A DNA stretch of 64,000 nt from Actinomycetaceae bacterium (lineage in GTDB: Bacteria > Actinomycetota > Actinomycetes > Actinomycetales > Actinomycetaceae): NCBI GenBank assembly GCA_030537735.1, contig JAUNVG010000001.1:1-64000 (forward strand), in the 5' to 3' direction. The translations under genes and the position numbers were made by a program. Of the stretch, positions 36,125-45,332 are shown one piece after another (position 1 is the stretch's first letter; the number at the start of each line of letters is the position of its first letter). The notes under the pieces were generated by a model, which saw nothing but the letters and a program-made list of their open reading frames with translations, was not told where the DNA came from and made no database searches.

Positions 36125-37117
36125 ATGGCAACCACTCGGAAGAAAACCACGCGCGCAAAACGTCCCGCGAACGAAAAGCCCTGGCAGCAAGCAGCCCTCG
36201 CCCCGGTGGTTATGATACGAGCCGAAGAAGACGTGCTAGGGGACTTAGCTGTCGCCCAGCTACGCAACCAGGCGCGCGCCAGTGCGCCGGTGGTGGAAAT
36301 GCACTCGTTGACCAGTAGCGAATACCAAGGGGGTCACCTGGCGGCCATTACCTCCCCCTCGCTATTTGGTGAACCACGCTTCGTGGTGGTCAACCAGATG
36401 GAAAACGCCGGGGAAGAACTGGCACAAGACCTGATTAACTACCTTCCCGATCCCGACCCTGATTCCGTGGTGGTGTTGCGCTTTAACGCTAACTCCCGGC
36501 GAGTGAAGATGATGGAGGCGATTAAGAAAGCGAAGGTGCCGGTGTATTTCGCCGCCCAGCTGCGCTACCCGTCGGAAAAAGCTAACTTCGTGCGTTCAGT
36601 GGTGCGCCAGGCGCGGCGCGAAATGGAAGAACCCGCGATATCGGCGCTGGTGGATGCCTTACCCGATGCCGCGGAACTGTTCGCCATGACCAATCAGCTG
36701 CTGGCTGATGTAAATGGGACCGTAACCGCGCAAGATGTGCACAAATACCAGGCTGGGCGAGTGGAATCAGATGTGTTTTCCATTATCAACCAGGCGGTGG
36801 CAGGCAACCGGAAAGAAGCTTTGCGGCTACTGCGCCACGGGTTAGCTACCGGCATTCGCCCGGTGCAGCTGCATGGGGCAATAGCTGCGCGCGTGCGTTT
36901 AATAGCGAAAGTAAGCGGGCCGAATCCTCCCGGATATACCGAGTTGCGAGTAGCTCCGCGGGCTTGGCAAGAAGCTAAGCAGGCGGCGCGGCGCTACCGG
37001 CCGAAGCAACTGGCGCAGCTGGTGGAGAGCGTGGCGCGTACCGAAGCTGATCTCAAAGGACAGTCCAAGGCCCCTAACTATGCGTTGGAAAAACTCATTA
37101 TCGAGCTCAGTAACTAA
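36125..37117 (+). CDS. holA: DNA polymerase III subunit delta
   Basis: This is the clamp-loader subunit that opens the beta clamp. The 330-residue protein begins with a basic stretch (MATTRKKTTRAKRPANEKPW), then VVMIRAEEDVLGDLAV, SPSLFGEPRFVVVNQMENA and a C-terminal helical region with DVFSIINQAVAGNRKEALRLLRHGLATGIRPVQLHGAIAARVRLIAKV, all characteristic of HolA in actinobacteria. It commonly lies near comEA-comEC in this phylum, as here, with the aldo-keto reductase inserted between. It is cytosolic. Confidence 0.93.
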   Translation: MATTRKKTTRAKRPANEKPWQQAALAPVVMIRAEEDVLGDLAVAQLRNQARASAPVVEMHSLTSSEYQGGHLAAITSPSLFGEPRFVVVNQMENAGEELAQDLINYLPDPDPDSVVVLRFNANSRRVKMMEAIKKAKVPVYFAAQLRYPSEKANFVRSVVRQARREMEEPAISALVDALPDAAELFAMTNQLLADVNGTVTAQDVHKYQAGRVESDVFSIINQAVAGNRKEALRLLRHGLATGIRPVQLHGAIAARVRLIAKVSGPNPPGYTELRVAPRAWQEAKQAARRYRPKQLAQLVESVARTEADLKGQSKAPNYALEKLIIELSN

Positions 37118-37159
37118 TAGGCTATAGACGGAAAACTAACCGATACGTGGGAGGCCCCA

Positions 37160-38836
37160 ATGGCTGGCGAAACGACACAATATACCTACGGAACCCCAGT
37201 AGTAGCCGGTATTGCACACGGAGAAGTAGCTTGGGTGCAGCGGCCACAAACTCCAGCTGAATACGCGCCCGCCATCGAAGAATCTGAACGCGAGGCCGAA
37301 TACCAGCGTTTCGAAGCGGCAACCGAAGAAGTCTCTAAGAGGCTAATGGAACGAGCTCAAAACATGGTTGGTTCAGCTTCCGACGTACTATTCATGACTT
37401 CGCAAATGGTGGTGGACAAAAGCTGGAGGCAAGAAGCGAAGAAACACATCACCGGCGAAGGCACTCCCGCAGTGCAAGCTACCGTCAGGGCCACTGAAAA
37501 GTTCGTGGAACTGTTCAAGCAAGCCGGTGGCCTAATGGCTGAGCGGGTAACTGACCTTAAAGACATCCGCGACCGGGTAATAGCGCAGCTACAGGGAGAA
37601 CCCGAACCGGGGATACCGACCCTAGAAAAAGCCGTAATCCTATTCGCAGATGACTTGGCGCCAGCTGACACAGCCGGTTTAGACCCAACTAAGGTGTTAG
37701 CTATAGCCACTATTTTGGGAGGCCCAACTTCCCACACCTCGATCATCGCCCGCCAGTTGGGGATTCCCTGCATCGTGGCGGCGCGCGAACTTGGCAGCAT
37801 CGAAGGTGGCACTGGCGTCCTACTCGATGGGGGCACGGGGCGTATCGAGCTGAACCCGGATGAAGATATCGCCAAGGCAGCGGTTGAAGCAGACGCTAAG
37901 CGACGCGAAGCTGCGAAGTCGTGGGTGGGGCCGGGTAAAACCAAGGATGGGGAGGAAATCCCCCTGCTGGCTAACGTGCAAGACGGTAAGGGGGCGCAAA
38001 AAGCCAGCCAGTCCCAAGCTGAAGGGATCGGTCTTTTCCGCACCGAGCTTTGCTTCCTGGGGGTGTCTCAAGAACCCAGCGTAGAAGAGCAAGTGCAGGT
38101 GTACCGGCCGGTGCTGGATGCTTTCGCGGGACGTAAAGTCGTGGTGCGAACCTTGGATGCGGGGTCGGATAAACCGGTGGACTGGGCCAGTGTTCCCGAT
38201 GAAGAAAACCCCGCCCTGGGTGTGCGCGGGCTGCGTACTTCCGGTATTGCCCCCAATCAGCTGCCGAATCAGCTTGATGCTATCGCTTCAGCAAATGAAG
38301 GCAGCGAGGCCGATGTGTGGGTGATGGCGCCGATGGTTTCAACGGTGGCTGAGGCGCGTTGGTTCGCGCAGCTAGCGCGAGAGCGCGGCTTAGTTGCTGG
38401 AATCATGGTGGAAGTGCCATCGGCGGCGATCCTGGCGCCGTTATTTTTACCTGAAGTTGACTTTGTCTCGATTGGGACTAACGACCTTACTCAGTACACC
38501 ATGGCTGCTGATCGCATGAATCCGAACCTAGCTACCTACACTGACCCGTGGCAGCCGGCGGTGCTTGCACTCATCTCATACACCGCTAAAACGGGAAAAA
38601 CTCAAGGTAAACCGGTTGGGGTTTGCGGAGAAGCTGCGGCTGATCCTCTTCTAGCATGCGTGCTACATGGGATGGGAGTCACATCTTTGTCGATGGCTGC
38701 TTCAGCCATTGGAGCGGTCGGTGCGCAGCTTTCATCCGTCACTGGTGAACAGTGTAGACAGGCTGCCGAACAGGTGCTCAAAGCCGACAGTGCCGACGCC
38801 GCGCGCTACGCAGCACGCAAAGTCCTCGAAGCGTAA
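37160..38836 (+). CDS. ptsI: Stand-alone PTS enzyme I (phosphoenolpyruvate-protein phosphotransferase)
   Basis: Enzyme I takes phosphate from phosphoenolpyruvate and passes it to HPr, starting sugar uptake through the PTS. The 558-residue protein shows the active-site His192 in GGPTSHTSIIARQLGIPC, the PEP-binding region with GLFRTELCFLG and TLDAGSDKP, DFVSIGTNDLTQYTMAADR, and the C-terminal Cys in PVGVCGEAAADP. GGAGG precedes the ATG. It is an ordinary full-length EI. The oddity is that a second EI sits in the very next gene as part of a fusion, so this genome region encodes two. A terminator follows. Confidence 0.95.
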   Translation: MAGETTQYTYGTPVVAGIAHGEVAWVQRPQTPAEYAPAIEESEREAEYQRFEAATEEVSKRLMERAQNMVGSASDVLFMTSQMVVDKSWRQEAKKHITGEGTPAVQATVRATEKFVELFKQAGGLMAERVTDLKDIRDRVIAQLQGEPEPGIPTLEKAVILFADDLAPADTAGLDPTKVLAIATILGGPTSHTSIIARQLGIPCIVAARELGSIEGGTGVLLDGGTGRIELNPDEDIAKAAVEADAKRREAAKSWVGPGKTKDGEEIPLLANVQDGKGAQKASQSQAEGIGLFRTELCFLGVSQEPSVEEQVQVYRPVLDAFAGRKVVVRTLDAGSDKPVDWASVPDEENPALGVRGLRTSGIAPNQLPNQLDAIASANEGSEADVWVMAPMVSTVAEARWFAQLARERGLVAGIMVEVPSAAILAPLFLPEVDFVSIGTNDLTQYTMAADRMNPNLATYTDPWQPAVLALISYTAKTGKTQGKPVGVCGEAAADPLLACVLHGMGVTSLSMAASAIGAVGAQLSSVTGEQCRQAAEQVLKADSADAARYAARKVLEA

Positions 38837-38853
38837 AAATCCCCAGAAATTCG

Positions 38854-38905
38854 GGCTCCAGGAGGTCTCAAGGTGCAAGCCTGACGAGGTCTCCTGGAGC
38901 CTTTT
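38854..38905 (+). terminator. Intrinsic terminator after ptsI
   Basis: GGCTCCAGGAG (38854-38864) pairs with CTCCTGGAGCC (38891-38901) and is followed by TTTT. It separates ptsI from the fusion gene. Between here and 39104 there is a small inverted repeat TTGGT/ACCAA (38942-38946 and 38954-38958) and a TTGACA (38974-38979) without a well-placed -10. Confidence 0.85.
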
Positions 38906-39103
38906 GCCGGCCTGTCGAGCCCTGTGACGGTCAGGCAAAAATTGGTCATTTTAACCAACCTTTACAACTTGTATTGACAAAAGTTTCACGATGTCGATTC
39001 CGACCACTTAAAATGAAGTGTATGTTCGCGGGCGCGAGCCACCTACACAGTCAAGGAGGACTCGCCGGCAGAACTTCCCCACATCAAAGAGAGGAAAACT
39101 CCC

Positions 39104-41776
39104 GTGAGTGAAACCGAAACCGGTGCGAGCATCGACGCCACATCAGTCGGTTCGAATGCTAAAACCATTGAACTTCGTGCGCCTTTGACCGGCGTTATGC
39201 TTCCCATTGAACAAGTCCCCGATCCAGTTTTCGCAAAGAAGATGGTCGGGGACGGTGTTTCTATCGACCCGCTTAGCTCCACCCTGGTGGCTCCCGTGGC
39301 GGGTGAGGTCATTGACGTACAGCCATCCAGCCACGCCGTTACCATTCGCAACGAGGACGGTGTAGAAGTTCTCATGCACATCGGCTTGGACACCGTTCGC
39401 CTGGTGGGGGAGGGCTTCACCACCAAGACCAAAGAAGGTGCCCAGGTGCAAGTGGGTGACCCGCTGGTGGAAATCGACTTGGATGAAGTGGCGCAAAAGG
39501 CTAAGAGCCTGCTCACTCAGGTGGTTATCACCAACGGGGAACTGGTTGAATCCATTACCCCGGCCAGCGGCCTAGTGAAAGCTGGCGAGGACGTGGTGGC
39601 CACCATTGTGCTGGCTGCTGCTGACGACGGCACTGACGCGGCCGCTGCCGGTCCGGCCAAGACCGTGGCCTCCCACGGCATCTTGGTACCTAACCCCACC
39701 GGTTTGCATGCCCGCCCCGCATCTACCCTGGCTAACTTAGCTAAGCGCTACCAAAGTGACATCCGGCTGCGTCGCGGCGACGACACCGCTAACGCCAAGT
39801 CGATTGTCGCCATTATGGGGCTGGCGGTTGCTTGCGGACAGAAGGTGACACTTACCGCTCACGGCGCCGACGCTGAAGCTGCCATTGAAGAACTGGCTGC
39901 AGCGGTGGAAAGCGGATTGGGTGAGGATTGCCCGCCGCTTTCAGGCACCGAAGATACCGCGGTTATCCCGGCCATTAAGGATCCGGTTGAACCCAAGGTA
40001 GCTAAACCGAAGTCAGGTGACTGGAACCTACTGGTAGGCGTTAGCGCATCCCCGGGGCTGAGCATCGGCAACGTGGTGCAGCTGCGCCGCAAAGACATTC
40101 AGGTGGAAGAGTTCGCTGAAGACCACCACAAGGAACGGCGCAAGCTGAACTCCGCCATTGACCGCGCGATCTTGGACCTGTCTGCCCTAGAGCAGCGTCT
40201 GGAAGCGGAAGCTTCGGCTGATAAGGCTGCGATTTTCGCCGCCCACCGCGAAATCCTGGAAGATCCCGAACTGCTTGACCTGGCGGTAAGCGCCATTGAT
40301 AAGGGTAAGTCGGCGCCGTTCGCGTGGAGGGGTGCTTTCACCACCTTCGCTGAACAGTTGGCGGCCCTTCCCAATGAGATCCTGGCCGGGCGCGCTAACG
40401 ACGTGCGCGACGTGGGTCAGCGTGTGTTGGAAGAACTCACCGGGCAGCGCTCCGAGACCCCGCAGATGCCGGAAAACACTATCCTCATTGCGGAAGAACT
40501 CACCCCCAGCGACACCGCGAAACTCGACCGCAGTAAGGTAATCGGGTTCGCCACCACTACTGGTGGGGCGTCCTCGCACGTGGCGATTATTGCTCGGTCC
40601 TTGGATTTGCCGGCGGTTGCCGGTATCGAGGGTCGCGCACTCGACATCGAAGAAGGCGCGCTGGTGGTGCTGGACGGCAGTGCCGGTACCTTGCAAACCA
40701 ACGTTTCGGACGAGGACGTGGCGCGTATTCAAGAACGCACCCGTAAGATCGCCAAGCGTCGCGAAGCTGAAGAAGCCACTAAGGACCTGCCTGCCACCAC
40801 CACCGACGGCAAGCGCCTGCAGGTGGTTGCGAATATTGGCTGCGTGGAAGACGCCATTGATTCTAAGCAGCGCGGCGGCGAGGGCGTGGGGCTCTTACGC
40901 TCGGAGTTCGTCTTCATGGGACGCTCATCTGCCCCCACGGAAGCGGAACAAACCGAAGCTTATGTGAAGTCGGCTTTCGCTTTGGAAGCTGGCGAACCGC
41001 TGGTGATCCGCACCCTAGATGTGGGTGGCGATAAGCCTCTTACCTACGTGGATATCCCGGCAGAAGAAAACCCCTTCCTGGGCATGCGCGGTATTCGCGT
41101 GGAACTGGAAGAACCAGAATTACTTCGCGGCCAGTTGCGTGCTATTTTCACCGCAGCCGACCGCGTGCAAGCTGAACGTGGCGATCAGGGAGCACGCATC
41201 CACGTGATGTTCCCGATGATTGCCACAGTTGATGACTGGCTGGAAGCCAAAGCGATCTTCGATGAAGAGTACGAACGCGGTGGATTCCAAGCCCATGTTC
41301 CCTGCGGCATCATGATGGAAGTTCCGTCGGTTGCTGTAATGGCGAAGCAGTTCGCTTCCTTGGAAGGCTGTGAATTCTTCAGCGTGGGAACCAATGACCT
41401 CACCAGCTACTCGCTGGCGATGGACCGCGGACACCCGAAGTTGGCTCCGCAAGTGGATCCGTGCAACCCTGCGGTGTTGACCTTGATCGGTTACGCCGCG
41501 CGTGCGCTGCATGAAGAAGGCAAATGGTTGGGGGTTTGCGGCGGTATCGCTTCGGACCCGCAGGCAGTTCCGATCCTGGTGGGTCTAGGTGTGGATGAGT
41601 TCTCTTGTTCCGTACCTGCGATCCCCAGTGTGAAAGCCACTATTCGTAAATATTCTGTGCCCCAGTGCGAGGAACTGGCGCAGCAGGCGTTGAATTGTTC
41701 CACTTCCCGGCAGGTGCGTGCCTTGGTTCCCAATGAGGACCTGGACGACGCTGCCGCTACTACCCAAACTCAATAG
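39104..41776 (+). CDS. PTS multiphosphoryl transfer protein: EIIA(Glc)-HPr-EI fusion
   Basis: The 890-residue protein carries three phosphotransfer domains in one chain. Residues about 22-145 are glucose-type EIIA, with the active-site His92 in VLMHIGLDTV and the partner His77 in SSHAVTI. Residues about 188-275 are HPr, with His202 in NPTGLHARPAS. Residues about 308-870 are enzyme I, with His492 in GGASSHVAIIARSL, GVGLLRSEFVFMG, FFSVGTNDLTSYSLAMDR and the Cys of LGVCGGIASDP. All three active sites are intact. The domain order matches NagF/PtsM-type proteins for N-acetylglucosamine or glucose uptake. It starts at GTG with GAGGAAA upstream and is followed 12 bases later by its EIIBC permease, which makes the pair a self-sufficient PTS. 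Confidence 0.95.
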   Translation: MSETETGASIDATSVGSNAKTIELRAPLTGVMLPIEQVPDPVFAKKMVGDGVSIDPLSSTLVAPVAGEVIDVQPSSHAVTIRNEDGVEVLMHIGLDTVRLVGEGFTTKTKEGAQVQVGDPLVEIDLDEVAQKAKSLLTQVVITNGELVESITPASGLVKAGEDVVATIVLAAADDGTDAAAAGPAKTVASHGILVPNPTGLHARPASTLANLAKRYQSDIRLRRGDDTANAKSIVAIMGLAVACGQKVTLTAHGADAEAAIEELAAAVESGLGEDCPPLSGTEDTAVIPAIKDPVEPKVAKPKSGDWNLLVGVSASPGLSIGNVVQLRRKDIQVEEFAEDHHKERRKLNSAIDRAILDLSALEQRLEAEASADKAAIFAAHREILEDPELLDLAVSAIDKGKSAPFAWRGAFTTFAEQLAALPNEILAGRANDVRDVGQRVLEELTGQRSETPQMPENTILIAEELTPSDTAKLDRSKVIGFATTTGGASSHVAIIARSLDLPAVAGIEGRALDIEEGALVVLDGSAGTLQTNVSDEDVARIQERTRKIAKRREAEEATKDLPATTTDGKRLQVVANIGCVEDAIDSKQRGGEGVGLLRSEFVFMGRSSAPTEAEQTEAYVKSAFALEAGEPLVIRTLDVGGDKPLTYVDIPAEENPFLGMRGIRVELEEPELLRGQLRAIFTAADRVQAERGDQGARIHVMFPMIATVDDWLEAKAIFDEEYERGGFQAHVPCGIMMEVPSVAVMAKQFASLEGCEFFSVGTNDLTSYSLAMDRGHPKLAPQVDPCNPAVLTLIGYAARALHEEGKWLGVCGGIASDPQAVPILVGLGVDEFSCSVPAIPSVKATIRKYSVPQCEELAQQALNCSTSRQVRALVPNEDLDDAAATTQTQ

Positions 41777-41788
41777 GAGATTCCATCA

Positions 41789-43543
41789 ATGAGTCGTGCA
41801 CAAGAAATCGTCGCCGCCGTCGGCGGGGCGGATAATATTGCCAGTTTGACGCACTGCGCCACGCGTCTGCGTTTCGAACTGGTAGACGCCTCCAAAGTGA
41901 GCGTCGAACAAGTTGAAGCTATCAACGGCGTGATGGGCGCCGTTCCCCAAGGTGGGAACCGGTTCCAAGTCATCATCGGCGGCGCAGTGCAAACTGTTTT
42001 CAACGAAATCAACGCGCTTCCGGAAATGTCCAAAGCTGGCGCCATGAGCGATGCCGACGTCAAGGCCGCGGCCCGCGCCAAAGCTAAAGGCAAGTTCGCG
42101 TTTGTCGATGCCTTCTTCGAATACCTCTCTGACTCCTTCCGCCCCATCCTCGGGGTGCTGCTGGGAGCCTCACTGATTATCGCCTTCGCTGCGGTACTTG
42201 ACGCCTTGGGCGTGGTGGACTTCCGTTCCGCCGACAAGGCTGCGGGCTGGGTGTTCGTTGACGCCATGTGGCGTTCGGTGTTCTACTTCCTGCCCATTAT
42301 GGTGGCCTACAATGCGGCGAAGAAACTGGATGTTGACCCCTGGCTAGGCGCCACCGTCATGGGTGCAGTAATGACCCCGGAGTTCATCGGACTTTCCGAT
42401 AACCCCGCCACCAAGTGTGTCGAGGTCCTGGGGGAGAAGTCCTGCACCGTAGACATCTTCGGGCTGCCGATGCAGCTGCAGGGCTACGGTGGTCAGGTCT
42501 TCGTACCGCTAATCATGGCTGCTGTTTTGGCGGTCGTATACAAGCTACTGAAGAAGATCTTCCCCGAAAACGTGCAGATGGTGTTCGTACCGTTCTTCTC
42601 CATGCTGCTGATGATCCCCGTGACCGCCTTCTTGATTGGTCCGATGGGTATTTGGCTGGGTAGCTCCATCGGTGTGGGCCTGGCGTGGCTCAACACCAAC
42701 GCTCCTATCGTCTTCGCCATCCTCATCCCGATGCTGTACCCGTTCCTGGTGCCGCTGGGTCTGCACTGGCCGTTGAACGCCCTCATGCTGATCAACATTC
42801 AAAACCTTGGTTACGACTTCATTCAGGGCCCCATGGGTGCTTGGAACTTCGCCTGCTTCGGCGCTACCGCTGGTGTGCTGTTCCTGTCCATCCGCGATAA
42901 GGATGCGGTAATGAAGCAGACCGCTACCGGTGCGCTGATGGCGGGTCTGTTCGGTGGTATTTCCGAGCCCTCCCTCTACGGTATTCACCTGCGTTTCAAG
43001 CGCATCTACCCGCGTATGCTGGTGGGCTGCTTCGTCGGCGGTGTGATCGTCGGCATTGGTGGCGGTGTGAAGACCAGCGCATTCGCGTTCACCTCCTTGC
43101 TGACCATCCCGGTGTTCTCTCCCATGGTGCTGTACGTAATCGCGATTGCAGCAGCATTCTTCACCGCGATGATCCTGGTTATCGTCTCCGACTACCGCAC
43201 CCCGGAGCAGAAGGCTGAAGCTAAGGCTGGCGCTGAGCGTGCGAACCAAGCTGCACAGCCCCGCGTCGTGGTTGTCGGCGAAGGCCAAGCCAACCAGGCC
43301 CAGCAGTGGCTCAAAGCCCTGGGCGGGGAAGAAAACATTTTGGAATCAGAGCTGATCGCTGAAACCCGCGTGCGAGTGAAGGTTGTTGACTCCGCGAAGG
43401 TTGATGTAGCTGCGCTGAAGGAAGCCGGGCTGGACGGTGCGGTTGAGGTGTCAGATAAGGTTTGGCACCTGGTTGCCGGACTGGACGCTGACCAGTACGC
43501 CACCTCCATGTCGCGTATGATCGCGGCTAAGGCAAACGGCTAA
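41789..43543 (+). CDS. PTS sugar permease EIIBC, with an extra degenerate IIB-like C-terminal domain
   Basis: Residues about 1-85 are a glucose-superfamily IIB domain, with the phosphorylated Cys23 in LTHCATRLRFEL and GVMGAVPQGGNRFQVIIGG. Residues about 105-475 are the membrane IIC domain of the beta-glucoside/sucrose type, with FRPILGVLLGASLIIAF, GATVMGAVMTPEF, QGYGGQVFVPLI and GGISEPSLYGIHLRFKR. The last roughly 80 residues (QQWLKALGGEENILESELIAETRVRVKVVDSAKV) look like a second IIB fold, but the position of the phosphorylatable Cys is Glu or Ala. The protein has 584 residues. The upstream fusion supplies IIA, HPr and EI. The sugar cannot be named from sequence; beta-glucosides, sucrose or trehalose are possible. 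Confidence 0.92.
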   Translation: MSRAQEIVAAVGGADNIASLTHCATRLRFELVDASKVSVEQVEAINGVMGAVPQGGNRFQVIIGGAVQTVFNEINALPEMSKAGAMSDADVKAAARAKAKGKFAFVDAFFEYLSDSFRPILGVLLGASLIIAFAAVLDALGVVDFRSADKAAGWVFVDAMWRSVFYFLPIMVAYNAAKKLDVDPWLGATVMGAVMTPEFIGLSDNPATKCVEVLGEKSCTVDIFGLPMQLQGYGGQVFVPLIMAAVLAVVYKLLKKIFPENVQMVFVPFFSMLLMIPVTAFLIGPMGIWLGSSIGVGLAWLNTNAPIVFAILIPMLYPFLVPLGLHWPLNALMLINIQNLGYDFIQGPMGAWNFACFGATAGVLFLSIRDKDAVMKQTATGALMAGLFGGISEPSLYGIHLRFKRIYPRMLVGCFVGGVIVGIGGGVKTSAFAFTSLLTIPVFSPMVLYVIAIAAAFFTAMILVIVSDYRTPEQKAEAKAGAERANQAAQPRVVVVGEGQANQAQQWLKALGGEENILESELIAETRVRVKVVDSAKVDVAALKEAGLDGAVEVSDKVWHLVAGLDADQYATSMSRMIAAKANG

Positions 43544-43573
43544 CCGCAATCTAGTTAGCTAGCTCTAACAGGT

Positions 43574-43619
43574 TTCAGCCGCGAGGCTTACGGTGTTTAT
43601 CACCGGCCTCGCGGCTGAA
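43574..43619 (+). terminator. Terminator after the PTS operon
   Basis: TTCAGCCGCGAGG (43574-43586) pairs with CCTCGCGGCTGAA (43607-43619), with a nested CGGTG/CACCG stem inside. It lies about 30 bases after the permease stop. The rest of the gap to rpsT (43620-43790) shows nothing I can support. Confidence 0.85.
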
Positions 43620-43790
43620 CTGTATCTGCCAGGCGGTAACATCCTCCACGCGGGCCCGATAGTAGGGCAGACAGCCAGGCGCGGCTAAGTTGGATAGAGC
43701 GGCGGGCGTGTAGGGCGGGGCGAGGACGGTTCGGCGCTCGTCTGGGTCGGCGCAATAGTTCAGGGTGGGGGGCTTGCGGAAAGAGGATAC

Positions 43791-43817
43791 GAAAAGGCGA
43801 CCCGTTACCGGGTCGCC
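43791..43817 (-). terminator. Intrinsic terminator of rpsT
   Basis: On the minus strand GGCGACCCG pairs with CGGGTCGCC and TTTTC follows. It lies 20 bases after the rpsT stop. Confidence 0.85.
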
Positions 43818-43836
43818 CAATCGGAAAAGAGAAGGA

Positions 43837-44106
43837 CTACTTGTCGCCCATCTTCTGGATCTGCTTAGCTAGCTTAGACTGGCGGTTCTTAGCCTGATTA
43901 CGGTGAATCACGCCCTTAGAAACAGCCTTGTCCAGCTTGCGGCCAGCCAGGCGGAGTGCTTCTTCAGCCTTCTCGCGGTCACCGGCAGCAATAGCTTCAC
44001 GAGTGCGACGCACGTAGGTCTTCAGTTCAGACCGGTACGCCTTGTTACGGATGCGGCGCTTCTCGTTAGTCTTGTTGCGCTTAATCTGGGACTTAATGTT
44101 TGCCAC
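43837..44106 (-). CDS. rpsT: 30S ribosomal protein S20
   Basis: S20 is a small basic helical protein that binds 16S rRNA early in 30S assembly. The 89-residue product begins at GTG 44106 and reads [39 protein letters not shown], the standard S20 N-terminus; the frame extends upstream to 44232 but that sequence is unconserved. The C-terminal part [22 protein letters not shown] is also typical. The Shine-Dalgarno is weak, which fits the GTG start and possible autoregulation known for S20 in other bacteria. It has its own terminator. It lies two genes from lepA, a common arrangement in actinobacteria. Confidence 0.97.
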   Translation of the reverse strand: MANIKSQIKRNKTNEKRRIRNKAYRSELKTYVRRTREAIAAGDREKAEEALRLAGRKLDKAVSKGVIHRNQAKNRQSKLAKQIQKMGDK

Positions 44107-44299
44107 AGTTACACTTTCTTGTTTCGATGACAGGGTCGGTGAGGGAATGCTGGGTCTTGGACCATCAGTGGGGGACACTCGATAAGCGAATGACCCAGCG
44201 CGGCCCCAAGCCCGACCAGGCTCGGAATCCAACTGTCAATACTAGCACCGCAAGGGGGTCAATAAGAAGCCCGCGCAACCCTGATGTAGGTGAACCCGC

Positions 44300-45109
44300 T
44301 CACGCTAATGATTGCAAGATAAGGGCAAAACCCGTCAGAAGTGCCAGCAGGGCACCTATCGGAATGGACAAAGCTACCAGGAAGAACGCCACCAGGGTGG
44401 GGCGGAAATCGTGGTCTAACCAGGCCGCTTCGTAACCGGGCTCTACCGAGGCGCGAAGTGCCCGGGAGGCAGCCTCCATGCGCGGGAAGAACCTGGCGGT
44501 GCGGGTGCGGTATTCGGTGCGGGCACGCTGGTAAGCCTCGCCGGCCTCCTGCGCACGCTGATGAGCTGCACTCAGCCGGTCCTCAGATGAATCCGGAGAG
44601 CCGTAGCCTTGCTGTTCAAAGCTGGCGAAACCCGCAGGCCCAGCCTCGTCCCAAACATTGCGTGGCCCCGAACGATCCAGTGCTCCCAACAGTTGGTGGC
44701 GACGCCAGGTGAAGAACGAAGTGACGCACACTCCCAATAGGCCACTGACTAGGGGAATCCACCAGCCTAGGCCGCCGAAAGCAGACTTACCTATTAAACC
44801 CAGTAAGAAAACCGCCAGGTTCATGATGAGGGCGGCGCGTATCAGCATGCGTCCAGGGGTATCAACTACTCGGGCAGCTACCCGCATCGACTGCGTTAAG
44901 ACATGGGCGCGTGGGGCCTGACTTACACCCGGGTCAACTGCCACCGGGTCAATAAACTCACCTTCCGTCCTCGTAGAGGAAGAACCCTGCCAGATGGTTA
45001 CGTCCTTTTGTCTAGGAGGAAGCGAAGAATTTTGGCGGGAGGAGTCTGACGTGGAATCCGGGTTCGGTTCCCAGTCGTGGATCCACCCGCGCGGGCGCGA
45101 ATGTTTCAA
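44300..45109 (-). CDS. Membrane protein of unknown function
   Basis: I do not recognise a family. The 269-residue protein starts at TTG 45109 with GAGGAGG six bases upstream. Residues 1-75 are hydrophilic and probably cytoplasmic. Two hydrophobic segments follow (LIRAALIMNLAVFLLGLIG and GWWIPLVSGLLGVCVTSFF), then a soluble stretch of about 100 residues rich in Ala, Arg and Glu that may form a helical coil (AHQRAQEAGEAYQRARTEYRTRTARFF). Two more hydrophobic segments (LVAFFLVALSIPIGALL and LLTGFALIL) lie at the C-terminus. It is divergent from another unknown membrane protein about 220 bases away. Confidence 0.7.
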   Translation of the reverse strand: MKHSRPRGWIHDWEPNPDSTSDSSRQNSSLPPRQKDVTIWQGSSSTRTEGEFIDPVAVDPGVSQAPRAHVLTQSMRVAARVVDTPGRMLIRAALIMNLAVFLLGLIGKSAFGGLGWWIPLVSGLLGVCVTSFFTWRRHQLLGALDRSGPRNVWDEAGPAGFASFEQQGYGSPDSSEDRLSAAHQRAQEAGEAYQRARTEYRTRTARFFPRMEAASRALRASVEPGYEAAWLDHDFRPTLVAFFLVALSIPIGALLALLTGFALILQSLA

Positions 45110-45332
45110 GGTGGCCTCCTCACCCCAGCTGATAAAACGATATAGCTACAAACTATCGCTAAAACCCAGCCGGCGAAAGCGGAAGGTGAGGACGGAGGAG
45201 GGCGTGAGTAGACGGTGGGAAGGGGAAAGGCTGAGTAGGCGGTTGGAAGGGGGCGGCGGAAGCGGGAGAGGGCAACAGCAAACGGTAGAATGGAAGGCAG
45301 TTACCAACCCCGGGGAAAGAAACAGCAGAGCA

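Noticed and set aside
42545..43288. Minus-strand open frame of 247 codons opposite the PTS permease
   Set aside because: Gln/His/Glu-rich composition typical of an antisense reading of membrane helices; no motif.
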